The translations under genes and the position numbers were made by a program. The notes below the pieces were generated by a model. The model did not search any database. It was not told the DNA's origin and was given only the letters and a program-made list of their open reading frames with translations. Below, piece after piece: positions 23,102-30,949 of a DNA stretch of 64,000 bases. The DNA is from Dysgonomonas sp. BGC7 (GTDB lineage: Bacteria > Bacteroidota > Bacteroidia > Bacteroidales > Dysgonomonadaceae). The stretch spans positions 62,001 to 126,000 of the forward strand of contig NZ_CVRP01000011.1 of assembly GCF_001261735.1 (NCBI RefSeq). The letters run 5' to 3'. Position 1 is the first letter of the stretch. Every line of letters starts with the position of its first letter.

Positions 23102-24011
23102 AGCATCATACAAGGGTAAAGCCCTTTACATACTTATAATATTCTGTTATCTTTCGGTATCTGTCAAATCGCAAGTAACAATAGGGGCCAGTATAACTCC
23201 AAATCCGAACGCATTATTAGACCTAAAAGAAGCAATGGACGGAAGTTCTACAAAAGGACTATTACTACCACGGGTAAACCTTACCAACAGCACACAAGCT
23301 GCACCTCTATCTAAGCATGTGGAGGGAATGATGGTCTATAGCTTAAGCAATTCGGATGGAGTATGTATTAACGATGGAAGCAAATGGAGAAGCACAACTC
23401 TAGCACAAGGTTCTGTTTCGGGACAATTTCTTCGTATAAACTCTTCACTCAAACCCGTTTGGGAAGTAGTAAGTATTCCTCTTGCTCAGGAGAATAAATT
23501 TATATTGATAGAAACAAAATCCATTTCTGTACCAAAAGCTCAAGGACTAACTCTAACCTCTAACGATCAGGTCTGGAATATATATGGTAATTCTTTTTCA
23601 GTAACGCCTACAAGCAATAAAAACCGGCTGATTGTTACAGTACAAACCATCGTTTCGAAAGAATATCAGACTGGAAGCAGTTATCTTAATGGTTGGGTAT
23701 CTTACAATGGAGGAATATTTATAAATAATGATTTGAAAGCATCCCGCATAGGACGTTTAGCATTCAAAACTGTAAACAACAGGGAGACCTTTCAAACTGT
23801 AACACTACATTTTGTTATAGAAGATCTACCTATATCGCAACAAGATATACAGATCAAATTCAGAAGAAAAAATAGCAGCGGCATGCAAAGTGGCAAAGCC
23901 ATATATATAGGAACAAGAGCTAATATTACAGATTCGGCACAGGGGTTGAACGACTTCCTCACCAATTCTATTATCTCTTACCAATATTACGAAGATAAAG
24001 GGGGACTGTAA
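23091..24011 (+). CDS. Exported protein, tandem paralog 3
   Basis: 306 residues. The ATG overlaps the end of paralog 2 by 11 bp, giving translational coupling. A signal peptide (ALYILIIFCYLSVSVKSQ) is followed by VTIGASITPNPNALLDLKE, GLLLPRVNL, HVEGMMVYSL, NDGSKWRS and a C-terminal domain with GWVSYNGGIFINNDLKASRIG and IISYQYYEDK. The three genes form one operon of secreted paralogs; differences concentrate in the C-terminal loops, which may bind different ligands. Function is not known. Confidence 0.75.
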   Translation: MKNRASYKGKALYILIIFCYLSVSVKSQVTIGASITPNPNALLDLKEAMDGSSTKGLLLPRVNLTNSTQAAPLSKHVEGMMVYSLSNSDGVCINDGSKWRSTTLAQGSVSGQFLRINSSLKPVWEVVSIPLAQENKFILIETKSISVPKAQGLTLTSNDQVWNIYGNSFSVTPTSNKNRLIVTVQTIVSKEYQTGSSYLNGWVSYNGGIFINNDLKASRIGRLAFKTVNNRETFQTVTLHFVIEDLPISQQDIQIKFRRKNSSGMQSGKAIYIGTRANITDSAQGLNDFLTNSIISYQYYEDKGGL

Positions 24012-24093
24012 CAAGTATTGTATACCTCGGCACAAACAGGTATACATAACCTTACAATGAGCCCCGAAGGACAGTTATGTAGTTTGTAAATTG

Positions 24094-24122
24094 ATTATGA
24101 CAAAAGTCATAATGTAATTTTT
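24094..24122 (+). terminator. Probable terminator of the paralog operon
   Basis: Perfect ATTATGAC (24094-24101), AAAA, GTCATAAT (24106-24113), then GTAATTTTTT. The TGACAAAAGTCA core also looks like a CRP/FNR-type dyad; see the similar half at 26521. Confidence 0.5.
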
Positions 24123-24229
24123 TAAAGTTTGTGTTAAAAAGGGAAATTATAAGTCGTGAGATTAGATGGTTTTTCCATTCTAGTATCTTGCAAATTCAAA
24201 AAGGATTTTGCAAATTTTGTCTTCAATCC

Positions 24230-24262
24230 AAAACCTGTGAGTCGTGATGATTCATGGGTTTT
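24230..24262. repeat. Hairpin in the structured intergenic region
   Basis: AAAACCTGTGA (24230-24240) pairs with TCATGGGTTTT (24252-24262), 11 bp with two G-U wobbles, 11-nt loop. It is one of four hairpins between 24019 and 24337. Confidence 0.5.
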
Positions 24263-24305
24263 ACATTTTAAGGAAAGGCTAATAAAATAAATTGTATTAA
24301 AGCAG

Positions 24306-24337
24306 AGAAAGCCTGAGAATAGCATCTCAGGCTTTCT
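24306..24337. terminator. Strong bidirectional hairpin terminator
   Basis: Perfect 13-bp stem AGAAAGCCTGAGA (24306-24318) with TCTCAGGCTTTCT (24325-24337), 6-nt loop, followed by a pyrimidine tract. It lies 22 bp past the stop of the DUF1858/DUF2249 gene on the minus strand. Confidence 0.75.
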
Positions 24338-24358
24338 TCTTCTCTCAATTATATATGC

Positions 24359-24868
24359 TTATCTGTACACAAAAAAGCTATTGTCATCTCTTATCCATAC
24401 AGCAAAACCTTTCGATCTGAGAATATCTATAACAGGAATAGTCCTGAAAGGAGTTGCAACTTCCATTATCGAACCTTTCTCTAATTCTGAAGACAGTTTC
24501 AATATATCTTGCATAGGAGCTTTTCCAGCCTCTATCAATGGACGAGCATCGAAACGAATCTCGATTTTGCTTTCATCATACCAGTCAGGCATTGCTTCCG
24601 TACCATCTACCCCACCCTCTTCGCCACTGTACTGAAAGACAGACAAACCTGCTGCCAATCGAAGTTCTTGTATAAGTAGTGCTGGCACTATACCTGCCAC
24701 AGAAGCTGCTTGCTGCAAAGAAGTAACTTTCGCTATGGTACGGCGAAGCACAGGGTTTTTCAGCTTGGCAAAAGCCGGAGACAGCTCTATAAGTTTACTC
24801 TCCAGTTCGGGGTAATCTTCCAGTAAGGCTGCCACCTTCGTTTGCAGATTGATGTCGAGCTTCATCAC
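24359..24868 (-). CDS. DUF1858-like plus DUF2249 protein
   Basis: 169 residues. The N-terminal helical part (about 5-65: TKVAALLEDYPELESKLIEL, AFAKLKNPVLRRTIAKVTSLQQAASVAGI) is DUF1858-like. The C-terminal part (about 103-165: IRFDARPLIEAGKAPMQDIL, TPFRTIPVIDILRSKGFAVWI) is DUF2249, a TusA-like small alpha/beta domain. Such pairs occur in anaerobes next to hemerythrin and DUF438 proteins and are linked to nitric oxide or redox metabolism by context only. It overlaps the DUF438 gene by 4 bp (ATGA) and is the last gene of a three-gene operon. Confidence 0.8.
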   Translation of the reverse strand: MMKLDINLQTKVAALLEDYPELESKLIELSPAFAKLKNPVLRRTIAKVTSLQQAASVAGIVPALLIQELRLAAGLSVFQYSGEEGGVDGTEAMPDWYDESKIEIRFDARPLIEAGKAPMQDILKLSSELEKGSIMEVATPFRTIPVIDILRSKGFAVWIRDDNSFFVYR

Positions 24869-26100
24869 CTATCTGCATATGAAAGCAATCGCTGATCTCC
24901 TTCCAAAGCTCTCATTTCTGTTATATTCTGAGTGACTTCCATTACGCCCAAATATTCATTATCTTTTCCTCTAAGGGCAGTATACTCTATATAAACGAAC
25001 TGTCCCATAAATGAAGATATCCAAAATGCCGCTTTATTTTCTTTACCGCTTTTGAAATCATTAATTATTTGCTCTACAATGTGTACACTTCCGGGAGGAT
25101 GACATAGTCGTACATCTCTGCCTATTATAGAGCGATTGCGGTCAAACACTTTTTTAGTTCCATGCGAAAAGAATTTAACCTTATCGTTTTTGTCTACAAA
25201 TGTGATATCTACAGGCAACATCCTAAACATTGCTTCCAATTCTTTTACAGTAAAGCTTCCGGACGAAACCCGAATAGCATCTCCTTCGATATAGTCAGGC
25301 TCGCTCACTTCTATTTCGGCGGGCTTCCATTCATCCTGAGGGTCGTACAGTGCAAAACCAAACTGAGGTGTTTCGCGATAGATCTGATACCAATCTTCAT
25401 CCTTGAGCGTATCGAGGCTCATCGGCAATAAAATCTCTTCCTCTTTCATTATCATACCTTCTATAGCCTCCACCGCAGGCAGAAGGAGCATCAATATAAG
25501 TTCGGGCACTTCTTCTGCTGCTACATCCTCATTCGAAGAAAGAGCTTCATGTGCTGCATTTAACAGAGCTCGTGTTTCGTCATGTTTGCCCCACATCACT
25601 TTAGGAGGCCCTGTTATACCAGCTTTTTCCAGGAAAGGAAACAGAAGATATTCTTTTCTTTTATAGTGCTTGTCTACATCCGACAGAAAATTGAAGATTC
25701 CTTTCAATTGCAGTAAATATCCTTTTACTTCCTCATCCTTAAGCTTATTTCCTCTATTGAACAAATCTTTAGCTTTCTGTATATACTCTTCCAATGCTCG
25801 GTTTTCACGTTTAAAAGTATCGACAGGATGTCCGGCAGGCACTGTTTTTGCAGCCGATGTATCTATATTGCCATCCAGTACCATAGCATGTATATCGCAT
25901 AGGCGTAAAACTTCTTCTTCGGGCAATCCTTCCGAAATAAGCTCTTGCTCTACCTCTACAACTTCGTTATATGGTACAGAGCGCAATAATTCTACCAATC
26001 GGTTTTTCACCACCTCGGGTGCCTCATTATTGTGAAGTTGAAGGATAAGATGCTTCAACAGTTCTTTCCTTTTCTGTGAATTATTTATAATCTCGCTCAT
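24865..26100 (-). CDS. DUF438 / hemerythrin HHE / PAS protein
   Basis: 411 residues with three parts: DUF438 (about 10-85: KHLILQLHNNEAPEVVKNRL, LCDIHAMVLDG), a hemerythrin-like four-helix HHE domain (about 90-245) with His in HPVDTFKRE, HYKRKEYLLFPF and KHDETRALL plus Glu in KEEEILLP, and a C-terminal PAS domain (about 290-400: VDITFVDKNDKVKFFSHGTK, GRDVRLCHPP, MGVMEVTQNI). The HHE domain is expected to bind a di-iron site and the PAS domain to sense redox or gas. It is a cytoplasmic sensor or NO/oxygen-handling protein in an operon with a cupin and DUF2249. Confidence 0.88.
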   Translation of the reverse strand: MSEIINNSQKRKELLKHLILQLHNNEAPEVVKNRLVELLRSVPYNEVVEVEQELISEGLPEEEVLRLCDIHAMVLDGNIDTSAAKTVPAGHPVDTFKRENRALEEYIQKAKDLFNRGNKLKDEEVKGYLLQLKGIFNFLSDVDKHYKRKEYLLFPFLEKAGITGPPKVMWGKHDETRALLNAAHEALSSNEDVAAEEVPELILMLLLPAVEAIEGMIMKEEEILLPMSLDTLKDEDWYQIYRETPQFGFALYDPQDEWKPAEIEVSEPDYIEGDAIRVSSGSFTVKELEAMFRMLPVDITFVDKNDKVKFFSHGTKKVFDRNRSIIGRDVRLCHPPGSVHIVEQIINDFKSGKENKAAFWISSFMGQFVYIEYTALRGKDNEYLGVMEVTQNITEMRALEGDQRLLSYADR

Positions 26101-26106
26101 AATGTT

Positions 26107-26433
26107 TTAGCCTCTAATCATTGTTAATAACATCTTAAATCTTTCTACTGCCGATAAAGCATGTGTGATATTGGCAGGCATAATGATTGTTTCCCCTTGT
26201 CCTAAAAGGAAAGGTGTACCCCCAATTCTAATTTCGGCTTTTCCATCCAGTATTTGCACCATGGCATCGAACGGAGCAGTATGCTCACTCAACCCCTGCC
26301 CTTTGTCAAAAGAAAACAAAGTTATATTTCCGGCACTGCTCTTAAGAATTTGTTTGCTGACAATACCACCTTCCGAGTAATCGACAAGAGCTTCTAATGT
26401 TAAAATTTTACCTTTTTCAAATATATCATTCAT
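26107..26433 (-). CDS. Single-domain cupin
   Basis: 108 residues forming one cupin barrel: the segment LFSFDKGQGLSEHTAPFDAMVQILDG with EHTAPFDA (metal-ligand region), then GQGETIIMPANITHAL (second cupin motif with PANITHAL). The conserved His pattern is partial: one His in each motif. First gene of the cupin / DUF438 / DUF2249 operon, ending 6 bp before the next gene. Such stand-alone cupins are often redox-linked or ligand-binding; no substrate can be named. Confidence 0.85.
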   Translation of the reverse strand: MNDIFEKGKILTLEALVDYSEGGIVSKQILKSSAGNITLFSFDKGQGLSEHTAPFDAMVQILDGKAEIRIGGTPFLLGQGETIIMPANITHALSAVERFKMLLTMIRG

Positions 26434-26517
26434 AATTAATTGTTTTTAATGCGAATCAGAAATTGATTTCCTTTAAAATGACTATTTTATCCGTAGCTGC
26501 AGTCTATATTTTAACTA

Positions 26518-26566
26518 AAAAGTGACAAAAGTTACACTTTCCTCTGGTTTTTCACTTGTCACTTTT
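26518..26566. promoter_or_regulatory. Candidate operator upstream of the cupin operon
   Basis: AAAAGTGACAA (26518-26528) and TTGTCACTTTT (26556-26566) form perfect 11-bp arms. The left arm is also part of a local dyad, GTGACAAAAGTTAC. TGAC-N4-GTYA resembles sites of CRP/FNR-family regulators such as HcpR, which would suit a redox or NO operon. It lies about 85 bp before the cupin start. The rest of 26434-26867 shows no gene. Confidence 0.45.
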
Positions 26567-26818
26567 AACATTATACGGAAAAAGATATTTTCTTTACAGA
26601 TAAAGTTTACTGATTCCAATAATGAATAGTGATTATACACTGCACAAAAATAATTTCAACTACCGATTCACGTTTTTTATAACTTTACAAGACAAATGTA
26701 TACTCTTAAAAACAAATAATCTGTCACATTTGTTTCACTATGAGATAAACTTCAGAATATTTTAATCCTGAACTACAAGCCGTTTTCTTTCATATTCTCT
26801 ATTATATACTAACACAAA

Positions 26819-26847
26819 AAAGCCCATGAGAAATTCATGAGCTTTTA
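26819..26847. terminator. Terminator of the sulfatase-maturase gene
   Basis: AAAAGCCCATGA (26819-26830) pairs with TCATGAGCTTTT (26836-26847), one mismatch, 5-nt loop, with A and T tracts, 21 bp beyond the maturase stop. Confidence 0.7.
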
Positions 26848-26867
26848 TATCTTAATTATGGATATAT

Positions 26868-28061
26868 CTATCTAAAACTGCCGGATTTCAGAGCCTTCAT
26901 TATATTGGCTGGTGAACGCTGATTTTTCAGCTCATTCTTCATAAATTCCATGTAAGGGGCTACATGATTAAAGAATTTGTAATAGCCTTTACATAGATAA
27001 TTTAGTCCTTTTTCGCCCGTTGCAGTTTCTATTATTCTATTCTTAGGACATTCTCCATAGCAGGCAAAAAGGAAATTGCAACTTTTACATTGAGCCGGAA
27101 GTTTATCAAACTTATCGTTTCCGAAATTAACCTGTTTCTCGGAATACATCATTTCTGTGAGCGTATTATTTTTTATATTACCTATCTTATATTCGGGAAA
27201 TACAAAATGGTCGCAGGCATATACATCGCCGTTAAACTCCATTACTCCGGCGTGTCCGCATGTTTTAGCTAAAGTGCAGACTCCGGGTTGCTCCCCTACC
27301 CAATTGGCCAGAGTAGAATCGAAGTATTGTATATAGTAATTACCTACATCTTCTTTTACCCATTCGTCGAAAATAGCAATAAGGAAGTCTCCCCATTTTT
27401 CGGAAGGAACGCTCCATGACGCTAATTTACCATCAATCTTCTCAACGATGGGAGCAAACTGAATATAATGGCAATCTATACTCTTAAAGAAGTTATAAAA
27501 TTCTAATGGAAAATCGACATTATAGTCATTCACCACTCCCATTATATTGAATTCTACATCATGTTTTTTGAGAAGAGAGATACCCTTCATTACATTGAAA
27601 AAAGAAGGACGATTATCTCTTGTCCGACGATATACATCGTGACAATGTTGAGGTCCATCGACAGAAATACCTACAAGGAAATTATTGTCTTTAAAGAAGC
27701 GACACCAGTCGTCTGTCAGCAATGTTCCGTTGGTTTGTATAGCATTATCTATTTGCCTACCTCTTGCATATTTTTTTTGAAAAGCCAATGCCTTCACATA
27801 AAAATCTTTATTGCGCATAAGGGTTTCACCTCCATGCCAAGTGAAAAGCACCTGCTGCATTGTCTGCGAATTGAGATACTGTTCGATAAACTTTTCCAGT
27901 ATTTCGTCTCTCATCACATAATTTTTCGCTTCGGGATATAAATCTTTCTTCTCCAGATAATAACAATACTTACACCTCAGATTGCATACCGCACCTATCG
28001 GTTTAAGCATTACATATAAAGGACGAGCAAAGGGAGATATGAAGTTAGCGTATGCAGACAT
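26868..28061 (-). CDS. Anaerobic sulfatase-maturating enzyme (radical SAM, SPASM)
   Basis: 397 residues. The radical SAM cluster motif CNLRCKYC has Cys26, Cys30 and Cys33; WHGGETLM and the segment AIQTNGTLL follow. The C-terminal SPASM region carries CTLAKTCGHAGVMEFNGDVYACD and CKSCNFLFACYGECPKNR, ligating two further iron-sulfur clusters. These enzymes oxidise a Ser or Cys in sulfatases to formylglycine without oxygen, in the cytoplasm; the Bacteroides homologue is known as chuR/anSME. It stands a short distance from a glycosaminoglycan utilisation region whose sulfatase (48002-49525) has the Ser-type motif and would need it. Confidence 0.93.
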   Translation of the reverse strand: MSAYANFISPFARPLYVMLKPIGAVCNLRCKYCYYLEKKDLYPEAKNYVMRDEILEKFIEQYLNSQTMQQVLFTWHGGETLMRNKDFYVKALAFQKKYARGRQIDNAIQTNGTLLTDDWCRFFKDNNFLVGISVDGPQHCHDVYRRTRDNRPSFFNVMKGISLLKKHDVEFNIMGVVNDYNVDFPLEFYNFFKSIDCHYIQFAPIVEKIDGKLASWSVPSEKWGDFLIAIFDEWVKEDVGNYYIQYFDSTLANWVGEQPGVCTLAKTCGHAGVMEFNGDVYACDHFVFPEYKIGNIKNNTLTEMMYSEKQVNFGNDKFDKLPAQCKSCNFLFACYGECPKNRIIETATGEKGLNYLCKGYYKFFNHVAPYMEFMKNELKNQRSPANIMKALKSGSFR

Positions 28062-28198
28062 GTTTAATTTATTATTTCAGGAAAATACGAAAATCAATAC
28101 TTAGCCATTATTTAAAGACTGTCGAAAAATAATGATAATACTTGGTACAAACAAGCTTCGATTCCTCTTTAAGGAAAATACACATATAAAAACAAATA

Positions 28199-28220
28199 AG
28201 GCGCCCTAAATCGGACGCCT
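28199..28220. terminator. Terminator of the histone-like gene
   Basis: AGGCGCC (28199-28205) with GGACGCCT (28213-28220), stem broken by one G-T wobble, with T-rich DNA on both sides. It lies about 20 bp past the histone-like gene. Confidence 0.65.
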
Positions 28221-28242
28221 CTTGTTTTTTTAGAAACAGCTA

Positions 28243-28419
28243 TTATTTCTTTGAAGCTTCAACCGAAACTTTACGGAATTCTTTTAATGCTTTTTCGATA
28301 GCCAAAGACGTTTTTCTTGCACGTGTACCGGCTGCTTTGTTTCCACTTTCTACTTGCGATGCTGCATCTTTTGCAAACTCGGCAAACAGTTCATTCAAAT
28401 TGTCTGTTAATTGTTTCAT
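28243..28419 (-). CDS. Histone H1-like protein (Bacteroidetes Hc1 type)
   Basis: 58 residues, too short for a standard ORF cutoff. It begins MKQLTDNLNELFAEFAKDAA and continues with GNKAAGTRARKTSLAIEKAL and a basic end (EFRKVSVEASKK). This is the short, Lys/Arg- and Ala-rich helical protein found across Bacteroidetes and annotated as histone H1-like; it is thought to bind DNA as a nucleoid protein. A full consensus promoter lies 25 bp upstream and a terminator lies downstream, so the gene is well framed. Confidence 0.9.
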   Translation of the reverse strand: MKQLTDNLNELFAEFAKDAASQVESGNKAAGTRARKTSLAIEKALKEFRKVSVEASKK

Positions 28420-28443
28420 ATGTTTGTTTTATTTAATGAGTCA

Positions 28444-28474
28444 CAAAGATAATTTCAAGCCCGATACGAACAAA
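28444..28474 (-). promoter_or_regulatory. Promoter of the histone-like gene
   Basis: On the minus strand: -33 TTTG (28471-28474), 19-bp spacer, -7 TATCTTTG (28444-28451), full consensus. Confidence 0.8.
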
Positions 28475-28582
28475 AACCTATAATGTTAATTTAATCAAAA
28501 AATTCACTTTTATTAATTAAAAGAGAAAGAATAATCCCGTAACAGGAATCTGCTATAGCATGTATATTTACGGATTTTTATC

Positions 28583-30925
28583 TTAATTAATTTCTATCTC
28601 GTCTACAAAAAGCATGGCCTTCTGACCTTTACCATCATGCCAAGAAGGAATATCTCTTGTGTTCTCTACTGTTATTTTCACATAGCGGGTTTTAACCTGA
28701 TTGAAATTGATATTTGTGTTTACAGGCTGAGGCTTAAAATCTACTGGTACCACAGGATATGTCTTTTGAGCTATTCTTTGAAATACCTTATTATCATCCG
28801 ACACCTCTACAACAATACCTGTAGCTCCAAAAATCCATTCGGTAGTATTTACAAGAGTACCTACACGAACAGACGATATCTCTTTTCCTGTACCTAAGTC
28901 GACAACCGCCTGCATACCATTTCCACTAAATCCTACCCATGTGCCATCATCATAGTTGACACCGCCGCGAAAACCATCTGTAAGAAGAGCAGCTCCGGTA
29001 TATGTATACTTCGGATTAGGATTGGTTAATAAAGAAACGCTACTCAATGTTGCCTTATTATAAATAAAGTCTTTGGTATATACCTTACTCTTATAGTCAG
29101 GATGCAGTGCTATTGCCTTCAGTTGAGTATCAGTAGAGATGAGAATAGGCTCACTATATTGCACACTGTTTTTGGTAGGTTCAGTACCATCCAATGTATA
29201 ATAGATTGGTGAATTACCTACAGATGCCAGAGTAACTGACATACTCTTATTATCCCTGTCTTTATCTATTTTTGCATATACTTCATAAACATGTTTTGCC
29301 GTATTATATCCTGCCTTAGTGTAAAAAGAAAAAAGATTGCCCAAACGGGACAAAAAGAATACATAATTTTTCTTCTCAGACATTGTCCACTGTATTTCTG
29401 ACAAAGCCGCAATACGAGGCAAAACCATATATTCGATACCTTCATCCGTATTTCTGTATTCGGTCCACATATTAGCCTGCACTCCGATTATATATTTTTT
29501 CTCTTCATCGCTCAATATCTCAGGAACAGGCTCATAGTTATATACTTTTTCGATAGGTACATAGCCTCCGATAGTTAACGGCTCATTCGCTTTATCTTCC
29601 GACTGGTAATAGTCGAAATACAGATTGTAGTGAGGTGTCATTATAGCATCGTGATGCAGCCTTGCAGCAGCAATTCCACCTTCGGTTCCCCGCCACGACA
29701 TTACTGTGGCATTCGGAGCCAATCCTCCTTCGAGAATCTCGTCCCATCCTATAATTTCACGTCCTTTGCTATTCAGAAATTTTTCGACACGGCTAATACA
29801 ATAGCTTTGTAATTTATTTTCCACTGAATGATCCTTATCGGCTTTCAAACCCAGCGCTTTTACTCTGGCTTGGCATTTAGGACACGTTTTCCATTTGGTT
29901 TTGGGGCACTCATCTCCTCCAACATGAATATATTTGGAAGGGAACAATTCTACAATCTCGCTAAATACATCTTCAAGAAAGTTAAATACTTCATCATTGC
30001 CAACACATAACACATCATCAAAGACACCCCATTTGGTAGCTACTTCGTAAGGGCCACCTGTACATCCCAATTCAGGGTATGCAGTGAGTGCTGCCAGCAT
30101 GTGACCAGGCAGATCTATTTCAGGAATTACAGTGATAGAACGCTCTTCAGCATATTTCACTACCTCCTTAATCTCTTCCTGTGTATAGAATCCGCCATAA
30201 GGCTTACCATCATATTGCTGAGGCTTGTCATATAGAAGTCCTATGAGAGTCTCTTTTCGCTTCGATCCGACTTCAGTAAGTAACGGGCGTTTCTTAATCT
30301 CTATACGCCACCCCTGATCATCGCTCAGATGCCAGTGGAAACGATTGAGATTATGCAATGCTAATATGTCTATGTATTTCTTCACAAATTCGACCGAATA
30401 AAAATGGCGAGCAACATCCAGCATCATCCCCCGATATGCAAAGCGGGGATAGTCCGTAATTTCTACTGCCGGAAGTAAAACATTCCTATCTTTCGTCTCT
30501 GCTGTTATAGATTTTCTCAAAGTCTGCACACCATAAAACGTACCAGCTTCGCTACTTCCATTTATAATGACATGGCTATGATCGACCGAAATTTTATAAG
30601 CCTCGCTGTTTGCATTCGCAAAATTTGTTTTCAAAACGATTGCATCTTCCTGTCTTTCTTCATCAGTTACAGACAAGGATAGCCCTGTAGAATAAAGAAT
30701 ATATTCAGCAAGAAAACCAGCTGTCTTTTTCAATTTCTCATTTCCCTGTTGAAATACAATAACTGTAGATTTTTTAATCATAAATGGACTACCATCTTTC
30801 ATCTCAATTTGCTGAGGCAGAGGGATAACGTTATAATCTGCCGTTATTGTTTCCTTTTGGCAGGATGTAAATATAGTCAGGCCAATAAGTATAATGCCCC
30901 AAGTAAATAAAGAGAATCTTCGCAT
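28583..30925 (-). CDS. GH20 beta-N-acetylhexosaminidase lipoprotein
   Basis: 780 residues. A lipoprotein signal (LIGLTIFTSC) is followed by a GH20b N-terminal domain (about 30-155) and the GH20 barrel (about 160-510): RFAYRGMMLDVARHF, NRFHWHLSDDQGWRIEI, and the catalytic pair HVGGDECP with Asp338-Glu339. The C-terminal part has a chitobiase-type Ig-like domain (ITLDGTEPTKNS near 565) and an F5/8-type discoidin-like carbohydrate-binding domain (about 640-780). It removes terminal beta-GlcNAc or GalNAc; in this locus, GalNAc from chondroitin-derived fragments is a reasonable substrate. It lies 25 bp after the arylsulfotransferase-like gene and closes the leftward operon. Confidence 0.93.
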   Translation of the reverse strand: MRRFSLFTWGIILIGLTIFTSCQKETITADYNVIPLPQQIEMKDGSPFMIKKSTVIVFQQGNEKLKKTAGFLAEYILYSTGLSLSVTDEERQEDAIVLKTNFANANSEAYKISVDHSHVIINGSSEAGTFYGVQTLRKSITAETKDRNVLLPAVEITDYPRFAYRGMMLDVARHFYSVEFVKKYIDILALHNLNRFHWHLSDDQGWRIEIKKRPLLTEVGSKRKETLIGLLYDKPQQYDGKPYGGFYTQEEIKEVVKYAEERSITVIPEIDLPGHMLAALTAYPELGCTGGPYEVATKWGVFDDVLCVGNDEVFNFLEDVFSEIVELFPSKYIHVGGDECPKTKWKTCPKCQARVKALGLKADKDHSVENKLQSYCISRVEKFLNSKGREIIGWDEILEGGLAPNATVMSWRGTEGGIAAARLHHDAIMTPHYNLYFDYYQSEDKANEPLTIGGYVPIEKVYNYEPVPEILSDEEKKYIIGVQANMWTEYRNTDEGIEYMVLPRIAALSEIQWTMSEKKNYVFFLSRLGNLFSFYTKAGYNTAKHVYEVYAKIDKDRDNKSMSVTLASVGNSPIYYTLDGTEPTKNSVQYSEPILISTDTQLKAIALHPDYKSKVYTKDFIYNKATLSSVSLLTNPNPKYTYTGAALLTDGFRGGVNYDDGTWVGFSGNGMQAVVDLGTGKEISSVRVGTLVNTTEWIFGATGIVVEVSDDNKVFQRIAQKTYPVVPVDFKPQPVNTNINFNQVKTRYVKITVENTRDIPSWHDGKGQKAMLFVDEIEIN

Positions 30926-30949
30926 GATATTCTATGTATAATTAGTTTT

